Shown: piece by piece, positions 1 through 10,091 of the stretch
Position numbering within the stretch: the first letter of the stretch is position 1
How the letters are laid out: the number at the start of each line of letters is the position of its first letter
Assembly (NCBI GenBank): GCA_014237715.1
Contig: JAAZZG010000006.1
Span: 62,001 to 126,000 of the forward strand
Direction: 5' to 3'
Length of the DNA stretch: 64,000 nt
Origin: Acidimicrobiales bacterium
GTDB taxonomy: Bacteria > Actinomycetota > Acidimicrobiia > Acidimicrobiales > MedAcidi-G1
Translations under genes and position numbers: made by a program
Notes under the pieces: model-generated
What the model was told of the DNA's origin: nothing
What the model saw: the letters and a program-made list of their open reading frames with translations, nothing else
Databases searched by the model: none

Positions 1-1021
1 TGGCGAGGCCATCGATCTCGCCCACGGTGTCATGTACGACCTTGCGATCCGCCGCTCCCATGGGCTCCAGCGCCCGGGGACGACCGTCATCAAGCACAGC
101 CTCGCCCTGGTTCCGAGCGAAGTCCGCCAGGAAGGTCCGACGACGCTCGCGGTACCCACCAATGTCAACAGTCAGAGACCCATCCGCCTGACCATCGGAG
201 CTCCTCTGCACGAGGGTCCGTGACAGTTCGGTGATGGCACGTACCGTTTCACCTCGCTGACCAATGGCCAGACCAAGGTTCAGGCCCTGAGCCTCGACGG
301 TCAGACGATCCTCTTCGATTCGGCTGGCCACCCGAGCCTCGAGGCCCATCCGGTCCAGGAGTCCCTGGACGAACTCTTCAGTGATTCGTGCCTGCGTCTG
401 CAGATCCATGGACTCCACGTCAGTCCTCTCCCGGTCGCTTCCACGACCGTTTCCATCGGTCGACGACTTCGCCGACTCTCCATTCCGACCTCGACGATCG
501 GCATTCCTCTCACTACCCCGGTCCCGTCCACGTCCAGAATCGCCCACAGGCTCCCGTGACGCGCGCTTTTCCGAAGTTACTGACTCCTGCTGCGAATGGC
601 CCTGCCCATCGCCACGACCCTCGCCCCCCCTGCGGCGACGGTTACCACCACGGGAACCCTCGCCCTGACGCTCATCATCACGATCCTGTCGACGATCACC
701 ACCCTGGGTGGTACTCCGGCTCCGGTCTTGATCCCCGCCCTTGGATTGTCCATTCTGTCGCCCACCGCCCTTGCCAGAACCGCCACGACCGCCGCCGCGG
801 TCATTTCGCCGATTCCGATCACGTCGCTCCACCTTGGGACGGGGGCTGGTCGGCCGAACACGGGCCCGAAGACGGGCCTCGGTCTTCTTCAGACCAAACA
901 TCGATCGAGAGGCCTCAACCAGCACCTCCACCTCGAGTTCGTCTTCTGCCACACCAAGCCGATCCAAGGCTCGTTCTTTTGCTTCATCTAGTGAGATACC
1001 GGTGGTTTCAATCCACTCCAT
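1..1021 (-). CDS. jag: Jag/KhpB-like RNA-binding protein (KH-R3H), 3' end cut by window edge
   Basis: The frame opens with ATG at 1021-1019, three bases after the yidC stop, and runs off the left edge after about 340 codons without a stop. The N-terminus (MEWIETTGISLDEAKERALDRLG) fits the Jag_N domain with its SMFGLKKTEARLRARV ending. The last ~130 residues fit the KH region (AIGQRGETVRAITELSRTLVQ) followed by an R3H-like start (RRRTFLADFARNQGEAV). Between them, at about residues 70-200, lies a low-complexity linker very rich in Arg, Gly, Asp and Ser. The ribosome-binding site AGGAGG lies inside the end of yidC, so the genes are probably translationally coupled. In other bacteria this family binds RNA and influences cell-wall synthesis. 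The missing part is the C-terminal end of R3H. Confidence 0.88.
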   Translation of the reverse strand, partial: MEWIETTGISLDEAKERALDRLGVAEDELEVEVLVEASRSMFGLKKTEARLRARVRPTSPRPKVERRDRNRRNDRGGGRGGSGKGGGRQNGQSKGGDQDRSRSTTQGGDRRQDRDDERQGEGSRGGNRRRRGGEGRGDGQGHSQQESVTSEKRASREPVGDSGRGRDRGSERNADRRGRNGESAKSSTDGNGRGSDRERTDVESMDLQTQARITEEFVQGLLDRMGLEARVASRIEEDRLTVEAQGLNLGLAIGQRGETVRAITELSRTLVQRSSDGQADGSLTVDIGGYRERRRTFLADFARNQGEAVLDDGRPRALEPMGAADRKVVHDTVGEIDGLA

Positions 1022-1024
1022 GGC

Positions 1025-2275
1025 TCACTTCCTCCTTTTCTTGGCACTACGCGCACGGGCTGTTCCGGGAGGAGTCGTCCGACCCCCACCAGACCGCCCG
1101 GCCGGCGGCCTCTTGTCGGTTGTTTTGATGTCATCAGACGCATCACTGCGTCCGCGACGACTCGCCTTCTTCTTCGCCGGGGAAGTCGAGGACCTGGATT
1201 TCCGAGCACGCTTCTTGCGTGAACGGGAATCATCCTCAGAGGACACTCCATCGTCGATCTTTTGAGAACTGTTCTCAATCTTGCCAGCTGTCGTTCGCCC
1301 TGATCGGACAGAACCGCTGGTTGAAGACCTATTTTCGGGCTTACCACCAGAACTTTTTTCGGGCTTACCACCGGCCTTGGTGCCGGATTTGGAACTGCCG
1401 GACTTGCCACCACCGGACTTCTTGGTCGACTCTGCACTCGTCGGAACCACAACCTCGGGATGATCCCGCCCAGGTCCGTACAACGTCTGGGTGATGTAGG
1501 CCTGCTGGGCGATCCGATACAGGTTCGAGACCACGAAATACATGACCAACGCCGCATCCAAGTTGAACGAGATAACCGGCAAGAAGAACGGCATGACCTT
1601 CATCAGCATCTGCTGCTGAGGATTCACCGTGGCATCGGGGTTCCGACCCCTGATCTGTCGCTGCTGGATCCATGAGCTGGCGAACACGATCAGGATCAGG
1701 AAGAGATAGGGGAGGGACGACATCAGGCCTTGCGACAACGCCGTTCCCGCTGATCGGGAGAGATCGAAGCCCAGGAAGAGCATTTCAGTCTCACTAGACA
1801 GGTCGATGAAAAGATCTGAACTCGAATCGACGTAGGCCGGATAGAAGGCCTGAGGATCGTTGGATGCCCCGGTCAACACCGCATTCGACCCGTCGGCCAA
1901 CCGTCCGGCCACCCATCCCACACTGTCCCCGATGTCAGACAACCGCCTGGTCATACCCCGCAGCACGTTGTACAGGACCATGAACACCGGCGCCTGGATC
2001 AACATGGGCAGGCAGCCACCCATCGGGTTGATGTTGTTGGCCTGATAGAAGGCCATCATCTCCTTGTTCATAACCTCCCGGTCGCCCTTATACCGAGTCT
2101 GGATCTTCTTCATCTCGGGCTGGAGGTGCTGCATCTTGATCATCGACCGCGTGCCCTTAAGGGTCAGAGGGGTCACGATCAGCATGACCACGAGGGTCAG
2201 CAGGACAATGGCTAGGCCGTAACTGGGTACGAGCCCGTAGAACCAGGACAGAACGGCGGCGATCAGGTCGAACAT
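1025..2275 (-). CDS. yidC: YidC/Oxa1 membrane protein insertase
   Basis: The 416-aa protein inserts membrane proteins with or without SecYEG. It starts with an N-terminal membrane segment ([14 protein letters not shown]) and carries the family core [31 protein letters not shown] followed by [20 protein letters not shown], with further membrane segments at roughly residues 185-205 and 235-260. From about residue 290 to the end there is a long tail rich in Lys, Arg and Ser, which probably contacts the ribosome, as in other insertases with basic tails. The ATG at 2275 has GAGGATC upstream. The gene overlaps the end of yidD by 13 bases and is followed three bases later by jag, so the whole block is one leftward operon. 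Confidence 0.96.
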   Translation of the reverse strand: MFDLIAAVLSWFYGLVPSYGLAIVLLTLVVMLIVTPLTLKGTRSMIKMQHLQPEMKKIQTRYKGDREVMNKEMMAFYQANNINPMGGCLPMLIQAPVFMVLYNVLRGMTRRLSDIGDSVGWVAGRLADGSNAVLTGASNDPQAFYPAYVDSSSDLFIDLSSETEMLFLGFDLSRSAGTALSQGLMSSLPYLFLILIVFASSWIQQRQIRGRNPDATVNPQQQMLMKVMPFFLPVISFNLDAALVMYFVVSNLYRIAQQAYITQTLYGPGRDHPEVVVPTSAESTKKSGGGKSGSSKSGTKAGGKPEKSSGGKPENRSSTSGSVRSGRTTAGKIENSSQKIDDGVSSEDDSRSRKKRARKSRSSTSPAKKKASRRGRSDASDDIKTTDKRPPAGRSGGGRTTPPGTARARSAKKRRK

Positions 2276-2553
2276 GTAGATCCTCGGGAACCATGAAACG
2301 GATGGGGGCGCTCAGATGTCCCGGGCACGGGATCCAAGCCCGTACCACCCCACGGATGGCACCGGCAGAGACGCCCGACGGTCAACACGGAACCACGAAT
2401 CGCCCCATGGCTCTCAAGGGCGTCCAGGGCGTAGTTCGAACAGGTCGGGACAAATCGACAGGGAGTGGGACGACCATCCACGACGCGCTGGTAACCACGT
2501 ACCGCAGATCGCAAAAGTCGGGTAAGAACACCGAGGTCAGAGGATGTTTTCAT
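2263..2553 (-). CDS. yidD: Membrane protein insertion efficiency factor YidD
   Basis: This 96-aa protein has the family signature [39 protein letters not shown], with the conserved cysteines and HPWG motif. YidD sits at the inner membrane face and assists YidC-dependent insertion. It lies between rnpA (35 bp gap) and yidC (13-base overlap), the standard order. No purine-rich ribosome-binding site is visible before the ATG at 2553, so translation may depend on coupling or on an unmapped transcript end. The C-terminal ~20 residues beyond GLDPVPG are not conserved. Confidence 0.95.
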   Translation of the reverse strand: MKTSSDLGVLTRLLRSAVRGYQRVVDGRPTPCRFVPTCSNYALDALESHGAIRGSVLTVGRLCRCHPWGGTGLDPVPGTSERPHPFHGSRGSTCST

Positions 2554-2588
2554 AGGGAGGTTCCGTCAAGTACGTGCACGTCGGAGCG

Positions 2589-2933
2589 TCAGCCTTCGGT
2601 TAGTGCGTCGATCGCACCCGTCAGGTACCGCTGGAGCTCGTCGTAGGACGAGTCCGCCGCACCAGGTGACACTCGAACCAGGTAGTCGCCGACCGGTACA
2701 CCCTGTGGGCGCCGGTCGAGGTCCACCACGATCGCCCTGAGGCGACGGCGGATCCGGTTCCGGACGACCGCCGGCCCGACGGTCCGAGGAATGGCGTAAG
2801 CCACCCTCGATCCCGGGCCATCCATCTGGTCTCCGCTGGCTCGAAAGCCTATTCGCAATGGTCCACGGCGAACCGTGCGACCATTGCGACGAAGTAGACG
2901 AAAGTCGTCCCGTCGACGCAGCCGGCCGATCAA
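2589..2933 (-). CDS. rnpA: Ribonuclease P protein component
   Basis: The protein subunit of RNase P helps the RNA subunit mature tRNA 5' ends. It is recognised by [14 protein letters not shown] at the N-terminus and the RNA-binding signature [16 protein letters not shown] in the middle. I place the start at a TTG at 2933-2931, which overlaps the rpmH stop in the arrangement TTGA and gives 114 aa, the usual family length. The reading frame stays open for a further 76 codons upstream, right through rpmH, with an ATG at 3161. An extended protein like that of Thermus is therefore formally possible but less likely. Confidence 0.93.
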   Translation of the reverse strand: MIGRLRRRDDFRLLRRNGRTVRRGPLRIGFRASGDQMDGPGSRVAYAIPRTVGPAVVRNRIRRRLRAIVVDLDRRPQGVPVGDYLVRVSPGAADSSYDELQRYLTGAIDALTEG

Positions 2934-3064
2934 GCCGACAATCGGGCGCGGCCCTTCTGGCGGCGGGCCGAGATGATGGCCCGGCCTGCGCGGGTTTGCA
3001 TCCGCTTCCGGAAGCCGTGCTTCCTGGCTCGACGCCTGGTGTTGGGCTGGAACGTACGCTTCAT
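2930..3064 (-). CDS. rpmH: 50S ribosomal protein L34
   Basis: The 44-aa product begins [20 protein letters not shown] and ends GRARLSA, a full match to the short, very basic L34 family. The ATG at 3064 has AGGAGA eight bases upstream. It is the first gene of the leftward rpmH-rnpA-yidD-yidC-jag operon, and its stop overlaps the proposed TTG start of rnpA. The promoter must lie in the 600-bp space shared with dnaA. Confidence 0.97.
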   Translation of the reverse strand: MKRTFQPNTRRRARKHGFRKRMQTRAGRAIISARRQKGRARLSA

Positions 3065-3670
3065 AAATGGTCTCCTGCTGGCATCGAAAGGGCGTCGTCA
3101 GGAAGGGGAGCGCCCAGATGCCGTCGATTAATGGAATCCGGTCGGGCCCTTCATCGGACAAAGACGCCAGACGAAGAACGACCGTCCACCGTCGGTGACG
3201 GCAGGATCGGCTCGGCTGCCGATCGGACTGGACCGATGGATCGGGACGAATCCCGCACCAATCACGTGTCTGCCCGACAGGCTACGGGCCTATTGACGGA
3301 CGCGCCAACCGTAAACACCGCATCTGACGAGATCCCTGCCTCCCGTTCAGGGACTTCTAACCCAACACCGACAACCCCCAGCGAGAGTTATCCACAGTTT
3401 CCATCAAGCCATGGCTCTCTGATTCTCCCCTGGAACCCGGAGCGGTGTCCCCATCGCGAAACCGTCCGATTCCGGGCCCTATCGCGCGAAACAAGAACTG
3501 AACAGGCGCGACGCGTGATGAAATCTGGCCTTGCGCGAGGTCATCCACAGGCTGCTACCTTGCCTCGCCCACAGCGAGGGCGGAGTGGGCCGACGGTGGC
3601 TGTTTTCCGTTCTCTAACGACCTTTCCACAACAGATTTAACATCTGTGGACAACTTGATCGGAGAATGCA
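3065..3670. promoter_or_regulatory. rpmH-dnaA divergent intergenic region with DnaA boxes (probable part of oriC)
   Basis: This 606-bp stretch has no convincing gene. It holds a perfect consensus DnaA box TTATCCACA at 3388-3396 and near-matches TCATCCACA at 3541-3549, CTTTCCACA at 3622-3630 and TTGTCCACA on the minus strand at 3645-3653. The last two face each other across an A+T-rich dyad (ACAGAT/ATCTGT around TTAAC) just before dnaA. Promoters of both rpmH and dnaA must lie here, so DnaA autoregulation is likely. A 19-bp word at 3498-3516 recurs exactly near 29.74 kb. Confidence 0.8.
3498..3516 (+). repeat. 19-bp word shared with 29732-29750, copy 1
   Basis: CTGAACAGGCGCGACGCGT occurs here, between DnaA boxes upstream of dnaA, and once more, identically, 26 kb away beside other DnaA-box-like sequences. 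An exact 19-bp match between two non-coding segments is unlikely by chance. Its function is unknown. Confidence 0.7.
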
Positions 3671-5146
3671 ATGGCGGATGCAACGGTGCTCTGGGAGGCC
3701 TGTGCGGCAGCCATCCAGTCAAAGGTGTCAGACGTCGTCTGGCAAATGACGTTCAGCGCGGCCCAGCCGGTGACTGCAGACGACCAGACCCTCACCGTCT
3801 CGGTACCCAGCATCGTGACCCTGGATCGGATCGAAGGTCGATACCACGACCTGGTCCATGACACGGTCTCCGAGGTGAGCGACGACCAACTCACGCTCAA
3901 CATCGTCATCCGAAAGGACGACGTCGACAATCATGACGACCTGATCTTCGATCTCCCACCGCTCACTCATCCAGCAGTCACTACCACAGCACCAAATTCC
4001 CTCCAGCGAGCCAACCTCGATGAGCAAACCAGCCCCATCCAGCCAGCAGCATCCAGCCCGACTCCCACAACCGTCACCTCCGTCGACGCCGCTACCACTA
4101 CCGGTACGGGAGATTCCTCTTTCGCTGGACGCCTTACCTTCAAAGACTTCGTCATCGGCTCCTCAAACCGGTTCGCCCACGCGGCAGCCCAGGCCGTGGC
4201 CGAAACCCCCGGTCGCTCGTACAACCCCCTCTTCATCTACGCCGAAGCCGGACTAGGAAAGACCCATCTCCTCCAGGCCGTCGGCAACTACGTCCTAGCC
4301 CACTATCCGACCAAACAGGTCCGGTACGTCTCCAGTGAGACGTTCATGAACCGATTCGTGGAAGCCATCCGCAACAAGCAACTCCCAGAGTTCAAGGACC
4401 TCCATCGCCGCAACGACGTACTCCTCGTCGATGACATCCAGTTCATGGAAGGAAAGGAGGGCCTCCAAGAGGAGTTCTTCCACACCTTCAACGCGATCCA
4501 GGAGGGTGGCGGCCAGATCGTGCTGACCAGCGATCGCCCCCCAGACGACATCTCCACGCTGGAGGATCGACTCCGCAGCAGATTCAAGATGGGTTTGGTC
4601 ACCCACATCCAACCCCCCGACGTTGAAACCCGTCTGGCCATCCTCCGTAAGAAGTCTGAACAAGGAAGGAGCAGCATCGAGATCCCTGACGATGTCCTGT
4701 TCTTCATCGCCGAAAACATCACCGAGAACATTCGTGAACTCGAGGGTGCCCTGACCCGGATCACCGCCTACTGCAGCCTCAACCAAGAGGTCTGCACCAT
4801 CGACCTGGCTACCACGGTTCTCGCGGATCTGATTACCAGCAACGCGCCGCTGATCATCACCCCGGACCTGATCCTCAACCAAACCTCGGAAATCTACGGC
4901 TTCAGCCGCGAAGATCTCGTCGGTGCCAGCAGGCGGAGACCCCTCGTAACTGCACGCCAAGTCTCGATGTACGTATTTCGTGAGCTCACCGACCTGAGTT
5001 ACCCGGCGATCGGTCGAGAGTTCGGCGATCGTGACCACACCACGGTGATCCACGCCGTCGAAAAGATCACCCGTCTCATGGCCGAACGCCGAGAAATCTA
5101 CGACCAGGTCTCGACCCTCACCTCAAACGTCCGTTCCGGTAAGTAA
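3671..5146 (+). CDS. dnaA: Chromosomal replication initiator protein DnaA
   Basis: The 491-aa protein opens oriC and loads the helicase. Domain I is at about 1-85. A Pro/Thr-rich domain II linker spans about 90-150. The AAA+ core has Walker A AEAGLGKTH near 195 (Gly-Ala variant of the usual GGVGLGKTH), Walker B VLLVDDIQF and the arginine-finger region DRLRSRF. Domain IV at the C-terminus carries the DnaA-box recognition motif EFGDRDHTTVIHAVEKI. The ATG at 3671 has GGAG eight bases upstream. It is followed by a 288-bp gap with more DnaA boxes and then dnaN, the classic origin arrangement. Confidence 0.98.
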   Translation: MADATVLWEACAAAIQSKVSDVVWQMTFSAAQPVTADDQTLTVSVPSIVTLDRIEGRYHDLVHDTVSEVSDDQLTLNIVIRKDDVDNHDDLIFDLPPLTHPAVTTTAPNSLQRANLDEQTSPIQPAASSPTPTTVTSVDAATTTGTGDSSFAGRLTFKDFVIGSSNRFAHAAAQAVAETPGRSYNPLFIYAEAGLGKTHLLQAVGNYVLAHYPTKQVRYVSSETFMNRFVEAIRNKQLPEFKDLHRRNDVLLVDDIQFMEGKEGLQEEFFHTFNAIQEGGGQIVLTSDRPPDDISTLEDRLRSRFKMGLVTHIQPPDVETRLAILRKKSEQGRSSIEIPDDVLFFIAENITENIRELEGALTRITAYCSLNQEVCTIDLATTVLADLITSNAPLIITPDLILNQTSEIYGFSREDLVGASRRRPLVTARQVSMYVFRELTDLSYPAIGREFGDRDHTTVIHAVEKITRLMAERREIYDQVSTLTSNVRSGK

Positions 5147-5434
5147 GAACCTCCCGGTCAGTTTGATCAGGAACCATCCGATCCTCCTTTTAGCCAATTC
5201 CTGTGGATCATCCCGTGGACGACCAGTGGAAGGCGATGTGGACGCTCGGTGGATCATGACCAGACCATCCACAGCCGTTGTCTCCATTCATCGTCACACT
5301 GGGGATACCGGTGGATGACCAACACGACACCATCATCATCCTGACCTGCGATGATGGGAGATACTCCACAATCCACAGCACCTATTACTGCTACGACCTG
5401 ATAAGAAAAGCCACATAGAGAAAGTGACCAGTCT
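5147..5434. other. dnaA-dnaN intergenic region, candidate replication origin core
   Basis: The 288-bp gap contains several DnaA-box-like nonamers in both orientations: minus-strand TGATCCACA at 5202-5210, plus-strand CCATCCACA at 5265-5273, TACTCCACA at 5362-5370 and CAATCCACA at 5369-5377. There are also GGTGGATCA and GGTGGATGA relatives. The end nearest dnaN is comparatively A+T-rich (ACCTATTACTGCTACGACC and following), suitable for unwinding. The dnaN promoter should also lie here. Placement of oriC here follows the pattern in other actinobacteria and is an inference. Confidence 0.75.
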
Positions 5435-6529
5435 GTGAAGTTCCGATGCGAACGAGATGTCCTGGACAGGGCCTTCTCCATCACCCGGCGCGCTGTTGCC
5501 GGTCGTGGAGGAACACTTCAAGTTCTGTCGGGCCTCCACCTGGAACTCAAGGGCAACACCCTGACCGTGGTCGGTAGTGACCTTGACCTGGTGGTCCGTG
5601 TCACCGCCGAGGTGGGTGGTGAACAGGATGGTTCAGTGGTCCTGTCTGCCCAACTAGGAGCTGAGATTGTCCGAGCTTTGGACAGTGGACAGGTGGAGTT
5701 CACCGTCGATGACGACGGAGCCAGCGTGGTGTCCGGCCGATCCGACTTTCGTCTTCGGGTTATGTCGGCCGAGGAATACCCCCGCTTCGATGAACCCGGT
5801 GGAGAATCAGTAACCCTGGATGCCAGCGTGGTTGCTGATGCCCTTGACCAAGTCATTAAGGCGGCAAGCATTGATGACGCACGCCAGATCTTGACTGGTG
5901 TTCTCATGGCTGCCGAAGCCGACGGCCTCAGATTCGTGGCAACGGATTCCTACCGTCTCGCAGTCAGAGACCTCCCTGGGACAGCGGTGCTAGGTCGGGA
6001 CCAAACGGTGCTCGTTCCATCACGAGCTCTGGACATGGTGGGAAAGATCTTGGGCGATGCCGAGGAGCTGACTATCCGACTAGGTGAACGAGATGCCACG
6101 TTCGAGGTGGATGATGTCCAGGTGGTGACCCGCCTCATCGAAGGTGAATTCCCGAATTATCGGGGCCTGATCCCAGATGACCATCCGAACGTTCTGGTGG
6201 TGGACCGTCTGGCTCTACAGGAAGCGGTTCGCCGGGTCCGGATTCTGGCCCAGGAATCCACGCCGGTGAGGTTGTCGATGTCTGCCGAAGGACTTGAGTT
6301 GGTGGCCATCACCCAAGACGTCGGGCAAGCTCACGAATCGGTGGATGCCACATACGAGGGTGCCGATCTGACGGTGGCATTTAATCCACAGTTCCTCCTC
6401 GATGGTCTTGAGGTGAGTCCCGGTGAAGAGGTCCGACTGGAGACCAGTGAGGCAAGCAAGCCGGCGGTACTCCGGTCGATCGGTGACGAGCAGTTCCTGT
6501 ATCTGCTCATGCCTGTACGGGTGTCCTGA
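5435..6529 (+). CDS. dnaN: DNA polymerase III beta sliding clamp
   Basis: The 364-aa protein is the ring-shaped processivity clamp that tethers DNA polymerase III. It has the three-fold clamp repeat, beginning MKFRCERDVLDRAFSITRRAV and ending with the family-typical LYLLMPVRVS. FVATDSYRLAVRDL and VVTRLIEGEFPNYRGLIP are diagnostic. The start is a GTG at 5435 (GTG AAG TTC). Length is normal. It lies directly before recF in the origin operon. Confidence 0.98.
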   Translation: MKFRCERDVLDRAFSITRRAVAGRGGTLQVLSGLHLELKGNTLTVVGSDLDLVVRVTAEVGGEQDGSVVLSAQLGAEIVRALDSGQVEFTVDDDGASVVSGRSDFRLRVMSAEEYPRFDEPGGESVTLDASVVADALDQVIKAASIDDARQILTGVLMAAEADGLRFVATDSYRLAVRDLPGTAVLGRDQTVLVPSRALDMVGKILGDAEELTIRLGERDATFEVDDVQVVTRLIEGEFPNYRGLIPDDHPNVLVVDRLALQEAVRRVRILAQESTPVRLSMSAEGLELVAITQDVGQAHESVDATYEGADLTVAFNPQFLLDGLEVSPGEEVRLETSEASKPAVLRSIGDEQFLYLLMPVRVS

Positions 6530-6590
6530 CCCTTCGAACGCCTCAGGCCGGTGATCCTGTGGTGCGCCGGATCTGGGCGACTTCGCTGCC

Positions 6591-7679
6591 ATGACCGTTG
6601 AGCGCCTCTGGCTGACCGATTTCCGGAATCATCCGGAGGTTGATCTGGTTCTGGATCCCGGGGTCACCCTGGTGGTCGGTTCCAATGGTCGAGGGAAGAC
6701 GAACCTGATTGAGGCGTTGGCCTGGTTGGCTCGAGGGGCGTCCTTTCGCGGTGCACCCACTGAGGCGATGGTGAGACTTGGTGCAGACCGGGCGGTGGTT
6801 CGAGCCGAGATTGATACCGCCGGACGAAGCGTCCTGCTAGAAGCTGAACTGGTGGCCTCGGGACGAAACCGAATCCAGGTCAATAAGCAGCGGATAACCC
6901 GACTGCGAGATCTCCTTGGTCATTTTCGGACCACGGTGTTCGGTCCTGATGACCTTCGCCTGGTCAAGGGCAGCCCGGGAGAACGGCGGGGCTGGATCGA
7001 CGACTTGCTGGTCGATCTTCACCCACGTAATCATGCGCTTCGGAGTGATCTGGATCGGATCCTCCGACAGCGGAACACGTTGCTCAAACAGGCCAGGGGC
7101 CGCCTGTCGCCTGAGGTGGAGACCACGTTGGACGTCTGGGACGCCCAACTGGGAGACTTGGGTGAACGCCTGGCGACCGCTCGACGGGAAACCCTCTTGG
7201 CCCTCGGGTCGACGGTCGATGAACTCTCCGACGCACTCACCGATGGGAGAAGCCGTCTGACGATGAAAGTGGTGGATCAGTGGTCCTCAGAGGGACTGGA
7301 GACGGCATTGAACCGGGCACGGTCCGATGACGTACGACGCGGAGTGACCACGGTCGGGCCTCATCGCGATGATGTGCTCCTGACTCTGGACGACATGCCG
7401 TCCAGAACCCATGCCTCCCAGGGGGAGCAGCGCTCGATAGCCCTCGCCCTCCGTCTTGCCGGTCACCGTCTGGTGGCCGAACAGACGGGTGCAGAACCGA
7501 TCGTCCTGCTCGATGATGTGTTCTCAGAACTCGACCCCCGGCGGTGTGTCGTCCTGGTCGGGTTGCTGCCATCGACCCAGGCGGTGATCACTTCGGCCGG
7601 AGCGGTTCCTAAAGGAGTAGAAGCTGGTGTCGTCCTTCATCTCGACGACGGCGAGTTCGTCCCCGAGAGAGGACCATGA
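6591..7679 (+). CDS. recF: DNA replication and repair protein RecF
   Basis: This 362-aa SMC-like ATPase helps load RecA at gapped DNA. It begins MTVERLWLTDFRNHPEVDL and has Walker A VGSNGRGKTNLIEAL at about residues 30-44, the family motif SPGERRGWIDDLL, an ABC-type signature ASQGEQRSIALALRLA and Walker B PIVLLDDVFSELD. The gene follows dnaN after 61 bp. Its TGA overlaps the ATG of the next gene (ATGA), which indicates translational coupling. Confidence 0.97.
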   Translation: MTVERLWLTDFRNHPEVDLVLDPGVTLVVGSNGRGKTNLIEALAWLARGASFRGAPTEAMVRLGADRAVVRAEIDTAGRSVLLEAELVASGRNRIQVNKQRITRLRDLLGHFRTTVFGPDDLRLVKGSPGERRGWIDDLLVDLHPRNHALRSDLDRILRQRNTLLKQARGRLSPEVETTLDVWDAQLGDLGERLATARRETLLALGSTVDELSDALTDGRSRLTMKVVDQWSSEGLETALNRARSDDVRRGVTTVGPHRDDVLLTLDDMPSRTHASQGEQRSIALALRLAGHRLVAEQTGAEPIVLLDDVFSELDPRRCVVLVGLLPSTQAVITSAGAVPKGVEAGVVLHLDDGEFVPERGP

Positions 7680-7990
7680 AGCCTGATCGCGGGCCGGTGC
7701 CCCTTCGGTGGAGTTTGGAACGGCTGTTGGCTGGCATGGGAGCACCGCAGATCGATGACACCATGATGATCATCGATCAGTGGCCGGAGATCGTGGGAGC
7801 TCGGTTGGCTGAGCGGATCGAAGCCGTCGCGGTGAGTGGATCAGAGCTCCTGGTCGCCGTTCACGATCCGGCCTGGGCCAGCCAGGTTGCGTGGCTGGAG
7901 GCCCAGTTGTTGGAGCGGATTGAGGCTCTGGTCGGGCCAGGGAAGATCACCTCGGTCCGGGCTCGAGTCCAACCTCGTGAGGGCCCCTGA
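7676..7990 (+). CDS. DUF721 / DciA-like protein
   Basis: The 104-aa product matches the DUF721 family that includes the DciA helicase-associated protein. Visible hallmarks are WSLERLLAGMG, the QWPEIVGARLAERIEAVAV core and the Trp/Gln-rich VHDPAWASQVAWLEAQLLERI. DciA replaces DnaC-type loaders in many bacteria. Its position between recF and gyrB, overlapping recF by four bases, is the normal actinobacterial arrangement. No zinc motif or other domain is present. Confidence 0.88.
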   Translation: MKPDRGPVPLRWSLERLLAGMGAPQIDDTMMIIDQWPEIVGARLAERIEAVAVSGSELLVAVHDPAWASQVAWLEAQLLERIEALVGPGKITSVRARVQPREGP

Positions 7991-8052
7991 GTGAGCAGAT
8001 TCTGCACCTGATCGACACCATTTGGATCCGTGGTCAGGAGGCCATTGGCTGG

Positions 8053-8067
8053 TAGTCTGGTCAAACC
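8053..8067 (+). promoter_or_regulatory. Predicted leaderless-type -10 element before gyrB region
   Basis: TAGTCT at 8053-8058 fits the actinobacterial -10 pattern TANNNT and lies 9 bp before a GTG at 8068. It could drive a transcript that starts at that GTG and continues into gyrB. No good -35 is visible. Confidence 0.4.

Positions 8068-10090
<2,023 letters not shown>

Positions 10091-10091
<1 letters not shown>

Noticed and set aside
2858-3640. A 260-codon open frame on the plus strand across rpmH and the dnaA upstream region
   Set aside because: It is antisense to rpmH and the start of rnpA and crosses the DnaA-box region; its composition resembles no protein family.
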